Made by a program: the position numbers and the translations under genes. Of a stretch of 64,000 nucleotides of DNA, positions 26,270 through 33,976 are shown piece by piece. Source of the DNA: Lentzea terrae (lineage in GTDB: Bacteria > Actinomycetota > Actinomycetes > Mycobacteriales > Pseudonocardiaceae); assembly GCF_003265345.1 (NCBI RefSeq), contig NZ_QFWW01000002.1, forward strand, positions 186,001 to 250,000, written 5' to 3'. Under the pieces are notes generated by a model, which worked only from the letters and a program-made list of their open reading frames with translations, did no database searches and had not been told where the DNA came from. Numbering within the stretch: the stretch's first letter is position 1; the number at the start of each line of letters is the position of its first letter.

Positions 26270-27337
26270 TCAATCCAGGCCCAAGGCTTGGGACACGTCT
26301 GTCACCAGATCGTGGGTGTCCTCGCAACCCGCCGAGAACCGCACCAGACCCTCCGGCACCGGGTCACCCCACTGGGCACGCCGGTCCGCACTGGAGTGCA
26401 GGCCGCCGAACGACGTCGCCGCCGTCACGAGCCGCGACTTGCGGAGGAACTCCTCCACCGCCTCCTTGGACTCCAGCTCGAACGTCAGCACGCCGTTGAA
26501 CCGCCGCATCTGCTGCGCCGCGAGCAGGTGTGCCGGGTCAGCGGCGGCACCCGGCCAGCGCAACCCGGCGACCTTGCCGGAGAGCAGCTCGTACAGCGCG
26601 GCGGCGTTCTTGGCCTGCCGTTCCAGCCGCAGGTCCAGGGTTCCGAGGCCGCGCAACACCAGCCAGGTCTCGAACGGACCGGGGATCGCGCCGTGCAACG
26701 CCCGCGCGTCCCGGAACGACGCGGCCAGGTCCGGCGAAGCCGCCGTCAGGTGTCCGAACTGGACGTCGCTGTGCCCGGCGACGGCCTTGGTGTCGGACGA
26801 CATCACGACGTCGGCGCCGAGTTCCAGCGGCCGCTGCCCCAACGGTGTCGCCGTCGTGTTGTCCACGGCCACGAGCGCACCCGCCGCGTGCGCCGCGTCG
26901 GCCAGCGTCGCGATGTCGCACACGTCCAGACCGGGGTTCGACGGCGACTCCAGCAGCACCAGCCGCACGCCCTCGAAGGACGGATACGGTCCGGCCGTGG
27001 GCACCTGCACGACGTTGATGTCCATTTCGGACGCGAGCCGCCGGGACAGGTAGTAACCGTCCGACGGGAGCATCAGAGTGTCCCCTGTGGACAGCAAGGT
27101 GCGCAGCATGGTGGAGATCGCCGCCATCCCGGACGGGAAGACGACGCACTCGCCGCCGTCCAGCGATCCCAGCGCGGCTTCCAGATCGCGCCACGTCGGA
27201 TTGCTGGTCCGGCCGTAGGTGTCCTGGCCGCCCAGGTGGTAGACCGAAGCGAACACCGGCTGCGCACCGAACGGTTCGCCCGGCCCGGTGTCAACCGCAT
27301 GCACGACTCGCGTGCCGTCACCGTATTCAGAGGTCAC
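26270..27337 (-). CDS. Cys/Met-metabolism PLP enzyme (cystathionine gamma-lyase type)
   Basis: A 355-residue fold type I PLP enzyme. Motifs: [32 protein letters not shown] (PLP phosphate-binding), VDNTTATP and the Lys-bearing [11 protein letters not shown]. This fits cystathionine gamma-lyase, cystathionine gamma-synthase or methionine gamma-lyase; the reaction cannot be fixed from sequence. The start is a GTG that overlaps the gpsA stop by 4 bases, so translation is coupled to gpsA-plsC. It lies upstream of the cysteine dioxygenase gene, separated by a terminator and a palindrome. Confidence 0.87.
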   Translation of the reverse strand: MTSEYGDGTRVVHAVDTGPGEPFGAQPVFASVYHLGGQDTYGRTSNPTWRDLEAALGSLDGGECVVFPSGMAAISTMLRTLLSTGDTLMLPSDGYYLSRRLASEMDINVVQVPTAGPYPSFEGVRLVLLESPSNPGLDVCDIATLADAAHAAGALVAVDNTTATPLGQRPLELGADVVMSSDTKAVAGHSDVQFGHLTAASPDLAASFRDARALHGAIPGPFETWLVLRGLGTLDLRLERQAKNAAALYELLSGKVAGLRWPGAAADPAHLLAAQQMRRFNGVLTFELESKEAVEEFLRKSRLVTAATSFGGLHSSADRRAQWGDPVPEGLVRFSAGCEDTHDLVTDVSQALGLD

Positions 27338-28344
27338 TGGCGTTCGTGTTTCCGATCGCGTCCAAGCAGCGCCGCCCCCAGCTCGCGCACGCTGAGCCCG
27401 TCATGACACACCATGTGCACGCCTTCGGTGATCGGCATGTCGACGTCGTTGGCCCGTGCCAGTTCACGAATCGATGAACATGACTTCACACCTTCGGCGA
27501 CCTGACCGTGCGCAGCCTCCTGCGCTTGCTCCAAAGTCTCGCCCTTGCCGAGCCGTTCGCCGAAAGTCCGGTTGCGCGACAACGGCGACGCGCACGTCGC
27601 CACGAGGTCGCCCAGCCCGGCAAGGCCCGCGAACGTCAGCGGGTCCGCGCCCAGCGCAGCCCCCAGCCGTGCGGTCTCGGCGAGGCCACGCGTGATGATC
27701 GACGCCATCGTGTTGTCGCCGTAGCCGAGGCCGGCCGCCATGCCGCACGCCAGCGCGATGACGTTCTTGCACGCCCCGCCCAGCTCGCAGCCGACCACGT
27801 CCGTGTTGGTGTACGGGCGGAAGTACGAGTTCGAGCACGCGTGCTGCAGGTCGACCGCGCGGTCGTGGTCCGTGCACGCGATCACGGTCGCGGTCGGCTG
27901 CCCGACCGCGATCTCCTTGGCCAGGTTCGGTCCGGACACCACGGCCACCTGCGACTCGTCGACGCCGGCGACCTCGCGGATCACCTCGCTCATCCGCTTG
28001 AGCGTGCCGAGCTCGACGCCCTTCGACAGCGACACCAGAGTCGCGTCGGCAGGCAGCAGCTCCTTCCACGCCGACAGGTTCACCCGCAACGTCTGCGACG
28101 GCACGGCCAGCACCACGGCGTCCGCGCCGTCCAGGGCCTTCGCCGGGTCGGCGGTGGCGGCCAGGTTGGCCGGCAACGAGATGCCGGGCAGGTAGTCGGT
28201 GTTCACGCGGGTCTCGGTGATCGCCGACGCGACCTCCTGCCGCCGCGCCCACAGCACGACCTCGGGACCGGAGTCCGCGATGACCTTCGCGAACGTCGTG
28301 CCCCACGAACCGGCGCCGAGCACCGCAACGCGTTCGATCGCCAT
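27334..28344 (-). CDS. gpsA: NAD(P)H-dependent glycerol-3-phosphate dehydrogenase
   Basis: A 336-residue enzyme reducing dihydroxyacetone phosphate to sn-glycerol-3-phosphate for phospholipid synthesis. Start ATG at 28344 with GAGGAAGG upstream. Motifs: [19 protein letters not shown] (dinucleotide site), [20 protein letters not shown] and [20 protein letters not shown] (catalytic Lys). It is encoded 2 bases after plsC, which uses the product, so the two genes form a phospholipid module. The order ddl...gpsA-fbiD-ppk follows mycobacteria. Confidence 0.97.
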   Translation of the reverse strand: MAIERVAVLGAGSWGTTFAKVIADSGPEVVLWARRQEVASAITETRVNTDYLPGISLPANLAATADPAKALDGADAVVLAVPSQTLRVNLSAWKELLPADATLVSLSKGVELGTLKRMSEVIREVAGVDESQVAVVSGPNLAKEIAVGQPTATVIACTDHDRAVDLQHACSNSYFRPYTNTDVVGCELGGACKNVIALACGMAAGLGYGDNTMASIITRGLAETARLGAALGADPLTFAGLAGLGDLVATCASPLSRNRTFGERLGKGETLEQAQEAAHGQVAEGVKSCSSIRELARANDVDMPITEGVHMVCHDGLSVRELGAALLGRDRKHERQ

Positions 28345-28346
28345 GT

Positions 28347-29051
28347 TCAGGCCTTCCTCGGTCCGTAGAAGCCTTCGGGCGCCGGCTGCTGGCGAACCTC
28401 GGCGAGCTGGTTTTTCACGTGGGTCATCAGCAGATCGGTGACCTCGCGCAGCAACGGGAGCGTCTCCTCCTTGCCGCGGTAGGCGGACAGGTCGATCGGC
28501 TCGCCGACGAAGTGCGTGATCGTCTTGCGCGGGAGCGGCCGGAACTTCTTCCGGTAGTGGTTGTAGAGGTCGAGCGTGCCCCAGCGGGCGACCGGGATGA
28601 CCGGACCGTCGTGCTGCAACGCGAGCCGTGCGACGCCGGTGCGGGAGTTCGCGGGCCAGCCGTCCGGGTCCTTGGTGATGGTGCCCTCGGGGTAGATCAC
28701 CACGACCTGACCGGTCTCCAGCGCTTCGTGCGCCGCCCGCAGGCTCTGCTGCGCGTCCGAGGTGCCCCGGTAGACGGGGATCTGCTTCGCGCCCTTCAGG
28801 ATCGAGCCCATGATCGGCACGTTCCACAGGCTGTGCTTGGCGAGGAAGTGCGGCACCCGGTCGTTCTTGTGCACGAACACGGCGTCGTAGCACGGGTCGA
28901 GGTGCGAGATGTGGTTCAGCACGAGCAGCGCCGACCCTTGGCGCGGGATGCGGTCGCCGTGCAGGATCCGGTGCCTGCCCAGCACGAACGACATGGGGTA
29001 GACGATCGCCGCGGCGACCCCGACCCAGAAGCCGCCCTTCTCCTTGGCCAC
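28347..29051 (-). CDS. plsC: 1-acylglycerol-3-phosphate O-acyltransferase
   Basis: A 234-residue PlsC-type acyltransferase with the [11 protein letters not shown] motif (NHX4D, catalytic His-Asp) and the substrate motif YPEGTITKD. The GTG at 29051 is preferred over the GTG at 29057 because GGAGAGG would overlap the latter. A single hydrophobic segment near the N-terminus ([16 protein letters not shown]) anchors it to the membrane. It makes phosphatidic acid from lysophosphatidic acid; gpsA downstream supplies glycerol-3-phosphate. Confidence 0.92.
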   Translation of the reverse strand: MAKEKGGFWVGVAAAIVYPMSFVLGRHRILHGDRIPRQGSALLVLNHISHLDPCYDAVFVHKNDRVPHFLAKHSLWNVPIMGSILKGAKQIPVYRGTSDAQQSLRAAHEALETGQVVVIYPEGTITKDPDGWPANSRTGVARLALQHDGPVIPVARWGTLDLYNHYRKKFRPLPRKTITHFVGEPIDLSAYRGKEETLPLLREVTDLLMTHVKNQLAEVRQQPAPEGFYGPRKA

Positions 29052-29107
29052 GTGCACCTCTCCTCACCAGCTAGATCTGCGCCCATGCGCACACTAGTCG
29101 TCGGATC

Positions 29108-29746
29108 GTGGACTATGGCGAGGTGCGGGATGAAGTTGACCTCGTGGTTCCGGTCAAAACGCTCGACCGGGCCAAGACCAGGCTGACCAGCGCCACCGGC
29201 GGAGATCCGGTGTCGCACGCGGCGCTGGCGCTCGCGCTCGCCATGGACACGGTGAGCGCCGCTCTGCTCACGCCCGGCGTTCGCCGCGTGGTCACCGTCA
29301 CATCGGACCCGGCGGTCGCCACCGAGATGGCCGCGCTCGGTGTCGAGTCCGTGCCGGAGCCTGCCGAACCCGGACTCAACGCGGCACTGCGGCACGGCGC
29401 CCGCACGCTCCGGTCTTCGCGGATCGGTGCGCTCCAAGCCGACCTGCCGGCGTTGCGCGCGGACGAACTGCAGGCGGCCCTCGAGGCGGCGGCCGGCCGG
29501 CGCGCGTTCGTCCCGGACCGTCAGGGCACCGGCACGACACTGCTCCTCGCCGCGCCCGGCGGTGCGCTGGATCCGCGCTTCGGCGTCGGATCGGCCGGGC
29601 ACCACCGCAACTCCGGCGCGATCGCGCTGATCGGCGCGTGGCCGTCGCTGCGCTGTGACGTGGACACAGAAGAAGATCTGCGGCTGGCGTCGACCCTCGG
29701 TCTGGGCGTGCACACCGCGAACGCCTTGCCCGCCTGGACAACCTGA
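29108..29746 (+). CDS. fbiD: Phosphoenolpyruvate guanylyltransferase (F420 synthesis)
   Basis: A 212-residue GT-A-fold nucleotidyltransferase of the CofC family. It shows VVPVKTLDRAKTRL at the N-terminus and GALQADLPALRADELQAAL, GVGSAGHHRNSG in the core. In mycobacteria FbiD makes the guanylyl-phosphoenolpyruvate precursor of dehydro-F420. Here it lies next to plsC/gpsA, the mycobacterial Rv2982c-Rv2983 order. The start is assigned at the GTG at 29108; a GTG at 29123 is a close alternative without a better RBS. F420-dependent enzymes are not present in the window. Confidence 0.88.
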   Translation: MDYGEVRDEVDLVVPVKTLDRAKTRLTSATGGDPVSHAALALALAMDTVSAALLTPGVRRVVTVTSDPAVATEMAALGVESVPEPAEPGLNAALRHGARTLRSSRIGALQADLPALRADELQAALEAAAGRRAFVPDRQGTGTTLLLAAPGGALDPRFGVGSAGHHRNSGAIALIGAWPSLRCDVDTEEDLRLASTLGLGVHTANALPAWTT

Positions 29747-29789
29747 GCGATCCACACGCGTCCTCTGGGGGAAGAACCCTGGGGAGCAG

Positions 29790-30761
29790 ATGCGCACACT
29801 GATCGCGTTGGCGGCGATCACGGTCATTTCGGGATGTGCCGCCGCGTTGCAGGACGACCGCCCACCGGAGTACGCCGCGCCGAACAAGCTCGTCTCGTGC
29901 AGCACCGGCCTGCCGCAGCAGTGGAAGGACGAACTGGCCCGCAACCAGACGGAAGCGGGTTCGCACGAGCGGGTCACCATCGTCGGCGCCGGTGCGAACG
30001 CCACGCTGGTGCGGACGAAGCGCAACCAGACCACCGAACTCGTGCTGCGCGACGACAAGAAGCGCCAGCAGGTGATGGCCGTGCAGGACCAGGCGCAGAT
30101 CTTCGGCGTGGAGTTCGACGGGCGCTGGGTGACGTTCACGACGACCCCGCACCCGGAGAACCACACCATGACCACCTACGCCTGGGACTCGCGCAACGAC
30201 GGCGCGCCCGTGCGGATCGGTGGCAGCGGCGCCGTGCTGCACAACGGGAAAGCCGCCTGGTCGTCCGACAAGTCCGTGCACGTCCACGACCTCGCTCGCA
30301 AGAAGGACCGGGTGGTCGGGCAGGGTTCGTCGCCCGCGTTCTTCGGCGACGCGGTCATCTGGCTGCAGGACGGGAAGTTCGCGTCGGAGGCACCGCTGCC
30401 CGAGCCGTTGCAGAAAGCACGCCCCAACGGGAGCGTCGCGTCGGACGGCCGCACGCTGGTGTGGACGGAAGGCGACAACACGTTGCACGGCTGGCGCACT
30501 GACTGGCCGCAACCGCGAAAGCTCGCGGAGATCAAGACCGTCCCGATGACCGAGGGCATCGTGTTCCCGCGGGTGAGCGGCGACTTCGTGTCGTGGCGCT
30601 CGGAGTCGGGGTACGTGACAGACGTCCGCAGTGGCGCGACCATGCACACGACCGAAGGCGCGTACCGGCTGGAGGTGCACGGCGGGACGCTCACGCGGGC
30701 AGGCGGGCAGATCGCCGCTTCCGCTCCGCTGTCGTCGCTTTTGCCCCTGCCTGCCTGTTAA
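29790..30761 (+). CDS. Predicted secreted lipoprotein, beta-propeller-like
   Basis: The protein has 323 residues from the ATG at 29790; CTGGGGAG lies just upstream. The N-terminus MRTLIALAAITVISGC ends in a lipobox (ISGC), so Cys16 is the lipidated residue. The body contains several repeats of a V-x-W or W-x-x-G type (TVTFTT, AVIWLQDG, FVSWRSESG), suggesting a small beta-propeller. No catalytic motif is visible. It is probably cell-envelope anchored. I recognise no named family and do not propose a function. It is transcribed with fbiD upstream only 43 bases away. Confidence 0.7.
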   Translation: MRTLIALAAITVISGCAAALQDDRPPEYAAPNKLVSCSTGLPQQWKDELARNQTEAGSHERVTIVGAGANATLVRTKRNQTTELVLRDDKKRQQVMAVQDQAQIFGVEFDGRWVTFTTTPHPENHTMTTYAWDSRNDGAPVRIGGSGAVLHNGKAAWSSDKSVHVHDLARKKDRVVGQGSSPAFFGDAVIWLQDGKFASEAPLPEPLQKARPNGSVASDGRTLVWTEGDNTLHGWRTDWPQPRKLAEIKTVPMTEGIVFPRVSGDFVSWRSESGYVTDVRSGATMHTTEGAYRLEVHGGTLTRAGGQIAASAPLSSLLPLPAC

Positions 30762-30790
30762 CGCAGTGACGAACGCCACGAGAAAGTTGT

Positions 30791-30886
30791 TCTGGGCAAT
30801 CGACGGGGAACCCCGGCTCCTTTAAGCCGCATCCCCCGATGCGAAACGGCGTACCCCCGACGTCGTTCCCCGACGCATTGCCCAGA
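30791..30886 (+). ncRNA. Structured 5' leader of the acyltransferase gene (candidate regulatory RNA)
   Basis: A 10-base perfect stem, 30791-30800 with 30877-30886, closes the region. Inside it, CGGGGAA (30804-30810) pairs with TTCCCCG (30866-30872). The interior contains further small hairpins, including CGCATC with GATGCG. The RBS AGAGGTG (30884-30890) starts within the closing stem, 7 bases before the acyltransferase ATG. I do not recognise a known riboswitch class in it. Confidence 0.6.
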
Positions 30887-30897
30887 GGTGTACCTGC

Positions 30898-32043
30898 ATG
30901 AAGTCGCTGACGCACGCCGACTACCTGGCGTTGCGCCGCTTTCCCGCACTGGACGGCCTGCGAGCCCTCGCCGCGGTGATGGTGGTGTTCTTCCACTACG
31001 GGGGCCCTGACTGGCTCCAGGGCTGGGCGGGCGTCCAGATGTTCTTCGTCCTCAGCGGATTCCTCATCACCACGCTGATGCTGCGCGAGGAGCAGCGGAC
31101 CGGCCGGATCTCGCTGAAGGAGTTCTACCTGCGGCGCGGGTTCCGGATTCTGCCCGTGTACCTCGTGGTTCTGCTGGTCACCGCGGTCGGGTCGGCGCTC
31201 TTCGGCACGTTCACCAGCAACGGCATCGGCCCGGCGCTGAAGTACTTCCTGACCTTCACCAACGAGTTCGCCGCCCACAGCCCGTACGACCAGTCGTGGA
31301 CGCTGGGCATCGAGCAGAAGTTCTACCTGGTCTGGCCGCTGGTGGCCGTCGCGCTGGGCACCGTCGTGCTCAAGCGCCGCGCCGGAGCCGCTTTGTTCTT
31401 CATGCTGCTCGGGCTCGTGCTCGTCAACTTCACCGTGGCGCACCGCAACCCCGGCTGGCCGTTGCACTACTTCTCGATCCTGACCGGCGTCCTGCTGGCC
31501 ATCGCCCTGCACAGCCCGCGCGGGTTCGCGGTGCTGCGGCCGCTGACGAAGCCGGTCGCGCAGGTGATCGTCTCGATCGGATTCATCGGCGTGCACCTGA
31601 GCCTGAAGCCGCTCGCCTCGTTCCTCAACGGGTTCAACGGGATCCAGGGTCACGTGCTGGTCATCCCCATGTACGCACCGGCAACAGCACTGCTGCTCGC
31701 TGCGCTGGTCGCCCCTGGGCCGGCGACGACCTTCCTGTCCACGAAGCCGATGCAGTTCGTCGGTGAGCGCTCGTACTCGCTCTACCTCGTGCAGACGATC
31801 GCCGCGACGGTCATCTGGTTCTGCTGGCCGTCGTTGTCCGGTCTCGGGCAGGCCGTGGCGGTCACGGCGGTGGGCCTGGCGCTGGCGAGCGTGTTGTACC
31901 GGACGGTCGAGATTCCGTTGATCGACCTCGGCCGCCGGATGGTCGCTCGCCAGCGCGGCAAGGCTCAGCAGGGTGCGCCGCAGGCTCCCACGCCGCAGTC
32001 CGAGTCGTCGCGGTTGGCGACCATCGGGCAGGCCCAGCCGTAG
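30898..32043 (+). CDS. OafA/YrhL-type membrane acyltransferase
   Basis: A 381-residue integral membrane protein of the acyltransferase 3 family, with about ten transmembrane segments. RFPALDGLRALAAVMVVFFHY is the signature start, containing the catalytic His (HY), and FVLSGFLIT and RRGFRILPVYLV follow. Such enzymes O-acetylate peptidoglycan, polysaccharides or small metabolites. It lacks a C-terminal SGNH domain. The substrate is unknown. Its last 79 bases overlap the end of the convergent LVIVD gene; the region just upstream is strongly structured. Confidence 0.9.
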   Translation: MKSLTHADYLALRRFPALDGLRALAAVMVVFFHYGGPDWLQGWAGVQMFFVLSGFLITTLMLREEQRTGRISLKEFYLRRGFRILPVYLVVLLVTAVGSALFGTFTSNGIGPALKYFLTFTNEFAAHSPYDQSWTLGIEQKFYLVWPLVAVALGTVVLKRRAGAALFFMLLGLVLVNFTVAHRNPGWPLHYFSILTGVLLAIALHSPRGFAVLRPLTKPVAQVIVSIGFIGVHLSLKPLASFLNGFNGIQGHVLVIPMYAPATALLLAALVAPGPATTFLSTKPMQFVGERSYSLYLVQTIAATVIWFCWPSLSGLGQAVAVTAVGLALASVLYRTVEIPLIDLGRRMVARQRGKAQQGAPQAPTPQSESSRLATIGQAQP

Positions 32044-33497
32044 AACGGGTTCGGGGCGAGCGGCAGGGGTTCCCGGTCGCTCTCCCTGGCCAGTTCCCTG
32101 GCGTGGTGGGCGGTGAGCGTCACGGGCGTGCCGCTCGCCTGCGCTTCGTGCGCGCCCTTCTCCAGCTCCAGAATTTCGACGCCACGCGTGATGTCGGCGA
32201 CGAACACGGTGTTGCGGTGCCAGTACGGCGCCCACGAGGTGGCTGCGTCCGGCCGCCAGTAACCGATCTGGATCGGCTTGGCCGGGTTGGAGATGTCCAG
32301 GAACCTGGTGCCCTGGTTGTACCAGGAGTAGGCCACGATCCGCTTCTGCACGTCGAAGTAGTGCGCGGAGCACGTGACGTTGCCGGGGATCGTGCCCTCC
32401 TGGTCGTCCGGGCTCCAGATGCCGACCGTCTTCATCTCCTTGGGCTGCTCGGCCCAGCCCTCACCGTTGTGCGTGCCCTGCAGCGAGGAGATGACGAACC
32501 GGCCCTCGGTCTTGCAGGTGGGCGAACCGAACGCTTCCTCGGTGTGCAGGAGGAGGCTGCCCGCCGGGTTCTCGCGCGTGGGCTGTGGACCGTCGCCGAG
32601 CGTCCGGCCGACCGGGCGGAACGAGTTGTGCGTGAACGAGGTCGGCATGTCCGCCTTGGGCACGGTGCCGCCCGCGTACGGGACCGGGTCCCACGCCTTC
32701 GCCTCGCGGTACTTGCCGCTCAGCGGGTCGCGGTGCCAGCCCTGCGTGTAGTAGCCGCGGGTGCCGTCGTCGCCGGCCACCCACGCGATGCCCTGCGCGT
32801 CGACCTGGACGTCGTGCGTGATCTTGCCCTGGCCCGGCTTGCCCCGGACGTCGACCGAGACCGGGAGTTCTTTCGGAGTCTTCGGATCGCGGATGTCCGT
32901 GACGAAGATCCGCCCGGTCTTGGCGTCCGACCGGTCGAGCCCCGCCGTCCAGAGGAACTGGCAGTCGTTGATGCAGGTGCTGGTGTGACCGGTGTTCTGC
33001 CGGTGGAAGCTGAGGATCTTGAGGTCGGCCGGGTCCGCAGCGGACACGATGTAGTTGCCGGTCGGGCGGTCGCCCGGCAGCGCGCGGCCGAACGAGTTGA
33101 CCTCGCGCGCCAGGAACGCGAGCTTGCGCTTGGGGTCGACGTTGATGTCCTCGTTCTCCCAGAAGCGCTTCGACGGGTCGTCGCCGGGCAGCGCCATCTC
33201 CTGCTTGGTGAGGTGGTCGAGGAGCTTCGGTGCGTCGAGATCGGTGACGTCGAACGTCTTCAGCCCGGTCTCCATGCTGACGAACGCGACGTCGCGCGGC
33301 CCGTACTGGGCGAACGCGATGGAGATGGCCCGTTCGGTGCCGGGGAGTGCGGCCTTCAGGCGGACGTTCTTCGCCGCTGCCTGCAGGCGTGGTTTGTCCA
33401 CCACCGGAGTCCTGGGTTCGGCCGCCGCAGCCGTTGCCAATCCTGCCGTGGTGAAGGCCAACAGGGTTGCCGCTGTCAAAGTGGCTATAACCTTCAT
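31965..33497 (-). CDS. Secreted LVIVD-repeat protein
   Basis: The protein has 510 residues from the ATG at 33497 (MKVIATLTAATLLAFTTAGLA). A signal peptide with AAAA-E cleavage near residue 29 is clear. The body carries the LVIVD/YncE-like pattern of short beta repeats: LKTFDVTDLDAPKLL, GRIFVTDIRDPKTPKEL, TRFLDISNPAKPIQ, FVADITRGVEILELE. The C-terminus (NPFYGWACPMVANRDDSD, then CGVGACGAPC) is unusually Cys-rich. It is probably a secreted or surface beta-propeller. No enzymatic motif is seen. Its last 79 bases overlap the convergent acyltransferase gene. Confidence 0.82.
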   Translation of the reverse strand: MKVIATLTAATLLAFTTAGLATAAAAEPRTPVVDKPRLQAAAKNVRLKAALPGTERAISIAFAQYGPRDVAFVSMETGLKTFDVTDLDAPKLLDHLTKQEMALPGDDPSKRFWENEDINVDPKRKLAFLAREVNSFGRALPGDRPTGNYIVSAADPADLKILSFHRQNTGHTSTCINDCQFLWTAGLDRSDAKTGRIFVTDIRDPKTPKELPVSVDVRGKPGQGKITHDVQVDAQGIAWVAGDDGTRGYYTQGWHRDPLSGKYREAKAWDPVPYAGGTVPKADMPTSFTHNSFRPVGRTLGDGPQPTRENPAGSLLLHTEEAFGSPTCKTEGRFVISSLQGTHNGEGWAEQPKEMKTVGIWSPDDQEGTIPGNVTCSAHYFDVQKRIVAYSWYNQGTRFLDISNPAKPIQIGYWRPDAATSWAPYWHRNTVFVADITRGVEILELEKGAHEAQASGTPVTLTAHHARELARESDREPLPLAPNPFYGWACPMVANRDDSDCGVGACGAPC

Positions 33498-33545
33498 GGC
33501 TCGACCCTGGCAGCGCTGCATTTAAGACGTGTAGGTCCGAACGTC

Positions 33546-33713
33546 TAGTGCTGTGACCGCTAACCCTTGCCGTCCGGATTCGACGGCCAGGCGGGTGCAT
33601 CGCGTCGCCGACCCCCGCCCTCCACATCGGGCATATGGGGGGCGGGGGTCGGTGGCGCGAGGTGCCCCACTGGTCGCCGGATACGGTCGGTGAGGATTGC
33701 GGTCACAGCACTA
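33546..33713. mobile_element. 168-bp foldback (MITE-like) element with 15-bp terminal inverted repeats
   Basis: TAGTGCTGTGACCGC (33546-33560) is an exact inverted repeat of 33699-33713. The inner arms also pair, imperfectly, over almost the whole length. A perfect inner repeat around 33608-33653 (CCGACCCCCGCCC) closes a central loop. Each terminal repeat begins with TA, which would fit a TA target duplication as in IS630/Tc1-like elements. It has no open reading frame of its own. It lies between the LVIVD gene and a small basic-protein gene, whose promoter region it occupies. Confidence 0.6.
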
Positions 33714-33725
33714 AGCTTCTGAGCC

Positions 33726-33917
33726 GTGCAGGCGACTGTGTCTACGTTTAACAGTGACGGCTCGGCCGTCGTCTTGCGTGATGACGGCGTGCTCGTCGAC
33801 GTGAGCGCGGAAGCCGTCACTGCGGGTGGCTGGCGAATGCTGCGTCCGGGTCAGCGGGTGACCCTCGAACGTAGTCCCGACGGGGTCGTCACCGCCCTGC
33901 GCATGCCTGTTCTGTGA
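33726..33917 (+). CDS. Small conserved actinobacterial protein (cold-shock-like barrel)
   Basis: A 63-residue protein, MQATVSTFNSDGSAVVL at its start, with repeated short beta segments ending in VTALRMPVL. Size, Gly spacing and the ATVSTF start resemble cold-shock-type OB folds, but the RNP motifs of CspA are not clear. It starts at the GTG at 33726, 13 bases after the foldback element ends. It lies 59 bases ahead of ppk on the same strand. Function not known. Confidence 0.65.
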   Translation: MQATVSTFNSDGSAVVLRDDGVLVDVSAEAVTAGGWRMLRPGQRVTLERSPDGVVTALRMPVL

Positions 33918-33976
33918 CGAGGAGTTCACCAGTCAGACGTTCTCGGCAGGGGCGCTCGCGGCGATAGTGCGGAACA

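Noticed and set aside
30791..30886. Assignment of this structured leader to the ydaO (cyclic di-AMP) riboswitch
   Set aside because: GGGGAACC-like sequence is present, but the other conserved ydaO blocks (GGGGTGAAT-like and the CCGTCAGC-like 3' motif) are absent. I therefore describe it only as an unclassified structured leader.
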